A stretch of 21,672 nucleotides of DNA from Desulfobacterales bacterium (GTDB lineage Bacteria; Desulfobacterota; Desulfobacteria; Desulfobacterales; Desulfobacteraceae): contig JAKSBB010000215.1 in the NCBI GenBank assembly GCA_022361315.1, positions 1 through 21,672 of the forward strand, read 5' to 3'. The first letter of the stretch is position 1. The number at the start of each line of letters is the position of its first letter. Shown here one piece after another: positions 14,686 to 21,672 of the stretch. The notes below the pieces were generated by a model. That model was not told where the DNA came from. It did not search any database and was given only the letters and a program-made list of their open reading frames with translations. The translations under genes were made by a program, and so were the position numbers.

Positions 14686-16305
14686 ATGTTTACCGACTCA
14701 CTTATTGCGACATTGACCATCACCATTGACGGTACGGACTATGAAATTCCCGCCGGCAGCATACGCTCCCTCCGTTTGCACATGGGGTTGCTTGGATTTG
14801 AGGGCAGGGCGGGCTTTACCCTGACCTCCAGGGACGACAATGATTTTTTTACCGCATTTGCAGATACAACCATCACCTCTTTCTCCCTGTCGGTCCAGGC
14901 CACCTGGAACCAGCCGGATGACACCCCTGATCCCCTTTATGTGGAAGGGCTGGTCACCCGGAAATCCGTCCGTGAATACACGGTTGAAATCATGAAGGAC
15001 ACCCCGATTATCTGGTATGATTTTGATATTGAGTTTAAAGATGCCGCCCAGGTGCTGTGGCGCCAGCATTATCCGGTGAAGATATACGCAGATTCCACCA
15101 TGAAGGATGTCATTACGGAACATACCGTGGAGAATTTCACGGTGAACGCGGACTGGGAGACCCTGGAGACTACCTGTGACCAGATCTGCCTTGCCCTCGG
15201 GGTGGAAGGTAACCACGCCAGTTTCTATGATTTTCTTATCTGGTATGTCAAATCCCAGAACGGCGTCCTTTACTACGACTATTCCGAAAAGGAAATTGTT
15301 ATCACGGACAGCAAGCCGGAGGCCGATGATACCTCAACCCTGGATATCGATGATGTGGGGTCTTACCACCTGGTGATCCCCGAAATGAAACGGCATAACC
15401 TGCGGCTTTACAACGTCAGTTCCGAAAACAACTCCACAACGGATATCACCCAGGATGAGGCCGTGGACGGTATCTACCGGGATTATGTCATGCGAACCGA
15501 TATCACCAGTGATGTCACCACTGAGTCCGGATACCTTGAGGCAACGGTATCCGTCCCTTCCAAAGAGGTTCATCTCGGGTTTAAGCGGATGCCGAGAACA
15601 ACTTTTACCGTTGGTTCCCAGGTGGAGTTTGATGATGATAAATGGTACCAGGATTTAAGCTTTAATGACGACACCTTCCGGGTATATGAGATCAATTTGA
15701 AGGCCGAGGCAGTGAATCAGATCGGTGAATCCGGTATTGACGCAGAGTATGTGCCCTTTGAAATAGAGATGACCGCCAAGATGGAAAACAAGGACAATGC
15801 CGCACAGATGTTTCCCAAATTCACTCCGCCCAGGTATCCCCTGGCCGTGGAGGGCACCGTTGTCAGTGAAACCGGTGAGGACACCGACAAAACCTACCAG
15901 ATCTACGAGGATGAGGATACCTCCGTGGAATACTACAAGGTCTATATTCCGCTGTGGGAGGTCAACATCCTGACCCCCTATATCCCGGATTTCCTGCCCG
16001 GCCACATGTACTTTCCCCTGTTCAGGGACACCCGTGTGCTGGTGGAGCTGACCCTGAGCGGCGCCAGGATCGCCCGGGTGCTTGACTGGGGGGATTCCAC
16101 GCGGCTGCCCGACGATTACCAGGGCAACCATATTTTGTTCGGGAAAAACGATGAGGACCAGACCTCGATGCAGCATTACTACGACGAAAGCAAACCGGTC
16201 CTGTCCATTGAACGGACCTACGGTACCGATACCCAGTTGATCCAGGTCAGTGATGAATCCATTCTCCTACAGACCCAAGAAGACGACAGCGATGATGATT
16301 CCTAA
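14686..16305 (+). CDS. VgrG-like spike protein, compact form
   Basis: The 539-residue protein has the order expected of a VgrG: an N-terminal region with a late-control-D/gp27-like fold (about 1-370) and a gp5-like OB-fold (about 383-470). The latter contains the P-G-H-M-x-F-P-L, TRVLVELT and ARIARVLDW strands. After a short segment it ends with an acidic tail (EDDSDDDS). VgrG trimers form the puncturing spike on the Hcp tube. Most VgrGs continue with a long gp5 needle beta-helix; here only about 70 residues follow the OB-fold and there is no effector extension. The sequence is divergent and also resembles phage-type spike hubs. It follows the zinc-finger gene by 22 bases with GGAGGGAG before the ATG and is followed by its likely tip protein. 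Confidence 0.8.
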   Translation: MFTDSLIATLTITIDGTDYEIPAGSIRSLRLHMGLLGFEGRAGFTLTSRDDNDFFTAFADTTITSFSLSVQATWNQPDDTPDPLYVEGLVTRKSVREYTVEIMKDTPIIWYDFDIEFKDAAQVLWRQHYPVKIYADSTMKDVITEHTVENFTVNADWETLETTCDQICLALGVEGNHASFYDFLIWYVKSQNGVLYYDYSEKEIVITDSKPEADDTSTLDIDDVGSYHLVIPEMKRHNLRLYNVSSENNSTTDITQDEAVDGIYRDYVMRTDITSDVTTESGYLEATVSVPSKEVHLGFKRMPRTTFTVGSQVEFDDDKWYQDLSFNDDTFRVYEINLKAEAVNQIGESGIDAEYVPFEIEMTAKMENKDNAAQMFPKFTPPRYPLAVEGTVVSETGEDTDKTYQIYEDEDTSVEYYKVYIPLWEVNILTPYIPDFLPGHMYFPLFRDTRVLVELTLSGARIARVLDWGDSTRLPDDYQGNHILFGKNDEDQTSMQHYYDESKPVLSIERTYGTDTQLIQVSDESILLQTQEDDSDDDS

Positions 16306-16329
16306 CCCTTACCTGAAAGGAGAAGTGAT

Positions 16330-16716
16330 ATGGGCAGTTTAGTTGTTTCCGGGGCCACCATTTCCTGTTCCATGGGAACCGCGCCAACGGCGTTGGTGGT
16401 GACATCCAACACAACGGTTACTGCGACCATGACAGCGGCGACCATTATGGATTACGCCTCCGTCACCAATATCCCGAGTTTTACCCTGTGTGCCTCAACC
16501 ACAAACCCCACCACAATCGCGGCAACCAGTGCCGCAAGCGGGGTTTATACCCAGGGGGCATGCATTCCGGCGGTGGCAGCGCCCTGGTCGCCGGGGGCGA
16601 CAAAGACCTATATCGGTAACTATGCCGCCCTGACGGACAGTTGCACCTGTACCTGTTCCTACGGCGGCACCATCAGTATTACTTACGCGGGCCAGGTCAC
16701 CGTCAGTGCCTCATAA
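16330..16716 (+). CDS. DUF4280 PAAR-like spike-tip protein
   Basis: The 128-residue protein matches the DUF4280 pattern: GATISCSMGTAP (8-19), the IMDYAS-x-x-N-I-P-S-F-x-x-C segment (Cys54), N-P-T-T-I-A-A-T (59-66), AACIP-like Cys78 with PW nearby, and a C-terminal CTCTCS-YGGTISI stretch. It is Thr/Ala-rich and has six cysteines (13, 54, 78, 105, 107, 109). DUF4280 proteins are regarded as PAAR-like tips that cap VgrG spikes and may bind a metal. No toxin or other extension is fused. It begins 24 bases after the vgrG-like stop with AAGGAG upstream, so both are co-expressed as a spike-and-tip pair. Confidence 0.86.
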   Translation: MGSLVVSGATISCSMGTAPTALVVTSNTTVTATMTAATIMDYASVTNIPSFTLCASTTNPTTIAATSAASGVYTQGACIPAVAAPWSPGATKTYIGNYAALTDSCTCTCSYGGTISITYAGQVTVSAS

Positions 16717-16879
16717 GTAATTCCAAATCCGGTTCACCCCTTGTTTCCCGGTTGATTCGGATGCACGAGATGTATACTCAGATTTGTGTTTAGTAGTATT
16801 TAGGGTTTAATCATCACATTTTCTACACAATTGACACAAATGCCCAAAAGGGGCTGCTTTGAACTGATATTTCATGAGA

Positions 16880-16905
16880 AAAATAACCACACAGTGGTGA
16901 TTTTT
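16880..16905 (+). terminator. Probable intrinsic terminator after the DUF4280 gene
   Basis: AAAAT-A-ACCAC pairs with GTGGT-G-ATTTT around an ACA loop (5 G/C-containing pairs, one mismatch, then A/T pairs), followed by a T-rich run to 16912. It is about 165 bases after the stop codon. The stem is short and only moderately stable. Confidence 0.5.
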
Positions 16906-16916
16906 ATATTTTAAAA

Positions 16917-16945
16917 TTGACGCAAACCTAATTTAATGCAATAAG
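16917..16945 (+). promoter_or_regulatory. Candidate sigma-70 promoter for the ClpB-like gene
   Basis: TTGACG (16917-16922) and AATAAG (16940-16945) are 17 bases apart, matching 5/6 and 4/6 of the consensus. Transcription would start near 16952, leaving about 100 bases of leader. It directly follows the likely terminator, which supports a break in transcription here. Confidence 0.38.
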
Positions 16946-17053
16946 TTTTCCTATGCGCTTGAGTATTTGCCAGAATGCTGGAACCGTTGATATTCCGGTG
17001 TAAACCTTGAATAGAAATTCTAGCACTTATTGCCCATAGGGGAGGGAGGAATC

Positions 17054-19738
17054 GTGAGAATCGAGAATTTTTCCATGGCATCACAGAGTGTCATCGAAAC
17101 AGCCGTCCGGCTGGCAGTCAAACAGGAACACAAGAACGTTACCCCCTGGCATCTGCTGCAGGCCATGATGGACACGGAATCCAGCGGCATTACCCGCCAT
17201 CTGGAACAGGCAGGCACGGACATTAAAAAACTTCAGTCGGCCATGAGCAGTTACTTTCTCTCTCTGCCCAAGGCCCTGGCCGATGCCCAGGAAACCCCCA
17301 TGAGCCGTGACCTTGAAAAGGTGTTCATCACGGCTGAGGATTTTGTGGACGCCACCAGCGGAAAACATATTCGTGTGGACCACATGCTGCTGGCCCTGCT
17401 CAAGCTTGAGAACGTTAAAGAGGGGCTCACCGGTGCGGGGCTGTCCCCCGAAACCCTTGAAAAACATGTGAAGGAAGCCAAAGAACTTGGCGGCGGACCT
17501 GTGGAAGGGTTTGAGTACCTGGACCAGTACGCGGAAAATCTGACCCGGAAAGCCCAGGAAGGATTGATCGATCCCATCATCGGCCGGGACAAGGAAATCA
17601 GTCTGGCCATCCAGATCCTCAGCCGGAAGATTAAAAGCAACCCGATTATCATCGGTGAACCCGGTGTGGGCAAAACCGCCATTGTTGAAGGTCTTGCCTC
17701 CCGAATCGCCCAGAAAAAGGTGCCTGAAAGCCTCCAGAACCGTGTGATCATGGCCCTGGATATGGGACAGTTACTGGCCGGTGCCAAGTTCCGGGGCGAG
17801 TTTGAAGAGCGTTTCAAAAATGTGATTCAGGAAGTAAAAGACGCCGGAAATATCATCCTGTTTATCGACGAGATCCATATGATCGTGGGGGCCGGCGGCG
17901 GATCCGAAGGGGCCATGGATGCGGCCAATCTTCTGAAGCCGGCATTGTCCCGCGGCGAGATTTGCTGCATGGGGTCCACCACCCTGGAAGAGTATAGAAA
18001 GCATATCGAAAAAGACACGGCCCTGATGCGCCGTTTCCAGATCGTTCAGGTGGATGAACCCTCCATCGAGCAGACCCTGACCATTCTCAGGGGGATCAAA
18101 GATAAGTATGAAATTCACCATGGGGTTCAGGTGCTGGATTCAGCCCTCGTGGCCTGCACCAAGCTGTCCCACAGATACCTGTCCGAACGCTTTCTGCCGG
18201 ACAAAGCCATCGACCTTATGGACCAGACCTGCGCCACCGTGCGTCTCAAAATGGCGGCAAAACCCGATGAAATAGAGAGTCTGGACAAAAAGATTGTCGA
18301 ACTGAATATCGAAATCAATGCCATAGAAAAAGAGACGGATGAAAAAGTGGTGAAGCGTCTGGCGCAGCTCAAAGAGGAGTTGGCCGACCTTTCCGCACAG
18401 AGCGCTGTCCTCACCGAGAAATGGCAGAAGGAAAAAGACTCCATCTCCCTGGTTCAGGACGCCAAACAGGAATTGGAAGCTGCTAAAAAAGAACTGGACT
18501 CCAAGATCGAAACCGAAGACTACGCAAGGGTTGCGGAACTTCAGTATAAGATTATCCCCAAAAATGAAGCCATCCTTGAAGAGTACGAAGGGGTGGATGT
18601 CACCGACGCCAATCTGTTGAAGAAGGATATCAACGAAGAAGATGTGGCCCAGACCGTTTCTTTTCTCACCGGCATCCCGGTCACCAAGATGCTGGGCGAG
18701 GAAAAAGACCGGCTGATGAATTTGGAAGACCATCTCCGAAAACGGGTGCTGGGTCAGGATAACACCCTTGAGGTCATGTCCAAGGCCATTCGCCGTGCCC
18801 GTGCCGGTGTTCAGGATGCCGAACGTCCCATCGCCTCATTTCTGATGCTTGGCCCCACGGGTACCGGTAAAACGGAGATTTCAAAAACCCTGGCCGAATA
18901 CCTGTTTGATACGGAGCAGGCCCTGATCCGTATCGACATGAGTGAGTTCATGGAGAAACATTCGGCCGCACGCCTGGTGGGAGCCCCTCCGGGGTACGTG
19001 GGATATGAAGAGGGCGGCATCCTCACCAATAAGGTCCGGAGAAAACCCTATTCGGTGATTCTCTTTGATGAGGTGGAAAAGGCCCATCCGGATGTGTTCA
19101 ACCTCTTTCTCCAGTTGCTGGATGACGGTCGTCTCACCGACAGCCAGGGAATCACGGTGAACTTCACAAACACCATTGTGCTGCTCACCTCCAACCTGGG
19201 CTCCGAGTTGATCCAGCCCTGCGAGACCGAGGAAGAAGAAAAAGAGATGCAGCAGGGCATCATGGGGGCGGTACGGTCCCATTTCAGGCCGGAATTCATC
19301 AACCGCCTGGATGACGTGCTCATCTTTAACCAGCTCACCAAAGAGGTGATGAAACCCATCGTTCTGATCCAGCTCAACCGGCTGAAAAAACTGATGATGG
19401 ATAAGGAAATCGAACTGACCTTCACCGACGAGGTACTGGATTGGCTGGCCGATGAAGGCTACAATCCCCTGTTTGGTGCAAGACCCCTGAAACGGGTGAT
19501 CCAGGCGAGAATCCAGGATTTCCTGGCCGATGAGATCATCCAGGGAAATATTGTTGAAGAAAGCCAGGTGAACATCTATCTGGACGAGGAAGAGAAGATC
19601 GCCTTTACCACCGGAGACGAACCGGTGCCGGTCTTCGAGCGCGCCCCCAAAGAAGACCCGGAAGCTGAAGACGCTCCGGAAGGGGAGAGCGCCGTTCCGG
19701 AAGCAGATGGTACCTCAGAGGCTGACGACCAGGACTAA
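17054..19738 (+). CDS. Double AAA+ ATPase, ClpB-like, in the ClpV (TssH) position
   Basis: The 894-residue protein has an N-domain, D1 with GEPGVGKT (K207) and IDEIH (D272/E273), a middle coiled-coil region (about 400-520), D2 with GPTGTGKT (K606) and DEVEK (D672/E673), and an acidic tail (about 35 residues). By sequence it resembles ClpB more than typical ClpV: pore loop [10 protein letters not shown] in D1, GYVGYEEGG in D2, and the MRIENF start. Inside a type VI locus it probably disassembles contracted sheath, as ClpV does. A housekeeping disaggregase is the alternative. I chose GTG 17054 because GGGAGGGAGG lies just upstream; the TTG at 17030 has no such support. A ClpV1 subgroup assignment needs phylogeny. 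Confidence 0.85.
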   Translation: MRIENFSMASQSVIETAVRLAVKQEHKNVTPWHLLQAMMDTESSGITRHLEQAGTDIKKLQSAMSSYFLSLPKALADAQETPMSRDLEKVFITAEDFVDATSGKHIRVDHMLLALLKLENVKEGLTGAGLSPETLEKHVKEAKELGGGPVEGFEYLDQYAENLTRKAQEGLIDPIIGRDKEISLAIQILSRKIKSNPIIIGEPGVGKTAIVEGLASRIAQKKVPESLQNRVIMALDMGQLLAGAKFRGEFEERFKNVIQEVKDAGNIILFIDEIHMIVGAGGGSEGAMDAANLLKPALSRGEICCMGSTTLEEYRKHIEKDTALMRRFQIVQVDEPSIEQTLTILRGIKDKYEIHHGVQVLDSALVACTKLSHRYLSERFLPDKAIDLMDQTCATVRLKMAAKPDEIESLDKKIVELNIEINAIEKETDEKVVKRLAQLKEELADLSAQSAVLTEKWQKEKDSISLVQDAKQELEAAKKELDSKIETEDYARVAELQYKIIPKNEAILEEYEGVDVTDANLLKKDINEEDVAQTVSFLTGIPVTKMLGEEKDRLMNLEDHLRKRVLGQDNTLEVMSKAIRRARAGVQDAERPIASFLMLGPTGTGKTEISKTLAEYLFDTEQALIRIDMSEFMEKHSAARLVGAPPGYVGYEEGGILTNKVRRKPYSVILFDEVEKAHPDVFNLFLQLLDDGRLTDSQGITVNFTNTIVLLTSNLGSELIQPCETEEEEKEMQQGIMGAVRSHFRPEFINRLDDVLIFNQLTKEVMKPIVLIQLNRLKKLMMDKEIELTFTDEVLDWLADEGYNPLFGARPLKRVIQARIQDFLADEIIQGNIVEESQVNIYLDEEEKIAFTTGDEPVPVFERAPKEDPEAEDAPEGESAVPEADGTSEADDQD

Positions 19739-19780
19739 CACGACAACACGAATGCGCCGGACGGCTGATACGACTGGATT

Positions 19781-21672
19781 ATGAAACTACCTGCACCTTT
19801 AGCAAAGCTTTTCGGATTTTTAGGGAATTTCAACCTGAAAGCACTGCTGTTTTCTCCCTGGTTCCAAATTTTTTGCATACTGCTGGTCATTGGGTTGATC
19901 GGGGTGTTGGTATACAAAATCAGAAAACGTAGAAAGGCGGAAAACCCGGAGGAACCGGCTCCGGAACTTCCTGAGGAAGAACCGCCCATGGCCCCCGGCG
20001 CATTGCTTTCCATTTGGAAGGCGTACATCCGGAAAATACCCGCCGAGTTCCGCAGGTCGATTCTGCTCTACCACCCGTTTGCGGTGTTGGGGGATTCGGC
20101 CTCCGGTAAAAGCACGCTCATCGATACCTATTCGGACTGGAGAAACCAGTCCGACCAGTTTTATCCCAGCCACAGGGAAAATCAGGACCTACAGATTTAC
20201 CAGGGTGCCAAGGTCATTATCCAGGAGTTGTCTCCGGCCGTCCTTGAGAACACAACGGTCGAGGCACGGAACGCCCTTGTTAAACTGTGGCGTCGATTTT
20301 ACAGGCGGGAACCGATTACGGCTGTGGTTACGGTGAGGGCTGAGGATATCCTGGATGAAAACAAGGAAAACCTCATCTCCCAGGCCCAGGTGATCCGGGG
20401 GAAACTGAACGTGCTCTCCGCCGTTATGAAAAAACCGGTACCTGTTCATCTGGCCATCACTGCCATGGACAAGGTGATCGGGTTCACGGAGTTTACGGAA
20501 TACGCTGTCAAACAGGGAATACCCACCAACATGGATTATGCCGCGGGCGCAGACCTTGCCGGGCAAGTCTCCCAACGGTTTGACAGCCACCTGACGCATT
20601 ATCTGACCAGTGAAAGCTCTGACGGTTTTCTAAAGCTTCTTCACTACCTGAACAAGCAACCGGAATTGTGGGCCGGGGTGGATAAGTTTATTGAGGTGCT
20701 GACCAAATCAGATCCTCTGGCTGAAACTCCGAAGGTCGAAAAGGTCTTTCTCACGGCCCAGGATGTATCAGACACCACCATATCCAACCCGTTCCACAGA
20801 AAAGAGGCACCCAAGCGATTGTGGGAGAAACATCCGTATTTCAAACACCAGTTGGCGGCCATGGCACTTCTGGTGCTTGGCTGTTTCTACATGGGGTTTT
20901 CCCACAGCTATAAAGATCGATACATCGATGATCTCCAGAAAGAGGTGGACGATCTCCAGCAACGGATTACCGTCTCAAATGATAAAAAGGGGTATCTTGA
21001 GGAATTGATGGACCACACCAATGCCATCAAGGAAAACGCCCTGCTGGCATTCCTGATGGATTTCCATCCCGAAGCAGAGGTGCAGATCCGCGCGGATGTC
21101 CTGTCCTACATCCGCAATGTGGTATTGACGGAAGAACTGGATAAACTGAGAAAGGGGGGCGGCACCTCGGAGGAAGTCCGGATGATGCTGGCCCTGATCT
21201 ATGCTTCCCGCCACAACCGGCTGGGGAGCCTGATTCTGGATAACCTTGACCACTGGCGGGAGAAAACAGGGTTTTCCAAAAGATTTATCACCAATTATAT
21301 CCGCCTCAGTGACAAGAGCTGGCAGAGACCGGTGTCTCTGGTAAACCTCACCTATGAGGACAAAGCCGGAAAAAAAGGGTTCAGGGAACTCAAGGTTTTT
21401 GTCAATACCATCAAAGATGTGGAGGGGAACGGTTATCTGACGGAAACCCTGTTCAACACCCTCCGGCAAAAGGCTTCCCGGATTTTTGACCGGGTCAATG
21501 TTTCCCAGCAGTCCGCCGGTATTCACCATACATTGATTCCGTTGATCAACGAGGAAACGGTCCTCAATCTTCAGGTGTACGGAAAAACCGTTGACGAGAA
21601 AAATGAAGACCGCCGCCTGGGGGACTTTCTTTATCAGTTTCAGCAATTGGAATACGACTATCCGGACCCGTC
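19781..21672 (+). CDS. tssM: TssM/IcmF-like inner-membrane protein, N-terminal part (cut by window end)
   Basis: I translated 630 residues with no stop up to the window edge. There is one N-terminal membrane helix (about 26-45) and a charged linker. A nucleotide-binding domain follows, with Walker A GDSASGKST (104-112) and LAITAMDKVIGFTEF (224-238), which mirrors the TssM T-K-x-D-L-x-x-G-F motif. A second membrane helix (about 356-374) leads to a long periplasmic part. TssM links the baseplate to the envelope. Differences from the usual protein are a single rather than paired helix before the NTPase domain and loss of the Lys in the G4-like motif. The ATG at 19781 has no clear ribosome site; an in-frame stop is just upstream. 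It follows the ATPase gene by 42 bases. Confidence 0.78.
   Translation, partial: MKLPAPLAKLFGFLGNFNLKALLFSPWFQIFCILLVIGLIGVLVYKIRKRRKAENPEEPAPELPEEEPPMAPGALLSIWKAYIRKIPAEFRRSILLYHPFAVLGDSASGKSTLIDTYSDWRNQSDQFYPSHRENQDLQIYQGAKVIIQELSPAVLENTTVEARNALVKLWRRFYRREPITAVVTVRAEDILDENKENLISQAQVIRGKLNVLSAVMKKPVPVHLAITAMDKVIGFTEFTEYAVKQGIPTNMDYAAGADLAGQVSQRFDSHLTHYLTSESSDGFLKLLHYLNKQPELWAGVDKFIEVLTKSDPLAETPKVEKVFLTAQDVSDTTISNPFHRKEAPKRLWEKHPYFKHQLAAMALLVLGCFYMGFSHSYKDRYIDDLQKEVDDLQQRITVSNDKKGYLEELMDHTNAIKENALLAFLMDFHPEAEVQIRADVLSYIRNVVLTEELDKLRKGGGTSEEVRMMLALIYASRHNRLGSLILDNLDHWREKTGFSKRFITNYIRLSDKSWQRPVSLVNLTYEDKAGKKGFRELKVFVNTIKDVEGNGYLTETLFNTLRQKASRIFDRVNVSQQSAGIHHTLIPLINEETVLNLQVYGKTVDEKNEDRRLGDFLYQFQQLEYDYPDP

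Larger units (their letters stand above)
16717..17053. other. AT-rich intergenic region splitting the type VI cluster
   Basis: These 337 bases carry no credible gene. They are clearly AT-richer than the flanking genes. They contain a likely terminator (16880-16905) and a candidate promoter (16917-16945), so the downstream ATPase may be a separate transcript. Confidence 0.55.

Noticed and set aside
17030..17053. TTG start at 17030 for the ClpB-like gene
   Set aside because: It would translate through the strong purine-rich ribosome site; the GTG at 17054 gives a normal ClpB-like N-terminus.
1..21672. tRNA, rRNA, CRISPR arrays, insertion sequences or toxin-immunity genes
   Set aside because: I looked in the gaps for tRNA-like arms, regularly spaced repeats and transposase-like frames and saw none; no effector or immunity gene is recognisable beside the spike genes.

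Overview
The window is bacterial, with dense coding and moderate GC. The gene families (Prc-type protease, YlqF/RbgA GTPase, AsmA-like giant, bacterial acyl-ACP thioesterase, RecX, sigma-54 promoters and a type VI secretion cluster) suggest a Gram-negative proteobacterium in the broad sense. A Desulfobacterota (former deltaproteobacterium) is my best guess. This is an inference from gene content; the window contains no marker such as rRNA.

Left half (2-9546, all minus strand): a tightly packed housekeeping and envelope block. In transcription order it encodes an inositol monophosphatase-family protein, a small two-helix membrane protein, a YlqF/RbgA circularly permuted GTPase, a Prc-type periplasmic protease, a PpiC parvulin, an AsmA-like giant envelope protein, an acyl-ACP thioesterase and RecX. 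Several junctions overlap (ylqF/prc, asmA/thioesterase, thioesterase/recX), so much of it is probably one transcript. A PilZ-domain gene ends the block behind a 301-base gap that holds a sigma-54-like promoter and an upstream AT-rich tandem repeat.

Middle (9547-11596): a divergent intergenic region, then one plus-strand radical SAM protein with a cobalamin-binding-type N-terminus. It is followed by a 465-base non-coding stretch with a near-perfect sigma-54 -24/-12 element (11364-11379), candidate upstream dyads, and a leader of about 200 bases with a hairpin and a possible 20-codon upstream ORF.

Right half (11597-21672, all plus strand): a type VI secretion (contractile injection) locus that runs off the end of the window. 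In order it encodes a small unrecognised protein, a TssG-like baseplate protein, a TssA-like (ImpA N-terminal) protein, a protein with three identically spaced zinc-finger units, a compact VgrG-like spike, a DUF4280 PAAR-like tip protein, a ClpB-like double AAA+ ATPase in the ClpV position, and the first 630 residues of a divergent TssM/IcmF. Sheath (TssB/C), Hcp, TssE/F, TssK, TssL and TssJ are not in the window and may lie beyond the right edge. The logic would be: baseplate parts and the spike (VgrG plus DUF4280 tip) are made together, TssM anchors the machine in the inner membrane, and the AAA+ protein recycles the sheath. The triple zinc-finger protein and the first small protein are the members with no assigned role, and they are the best candidates for something undescribed.
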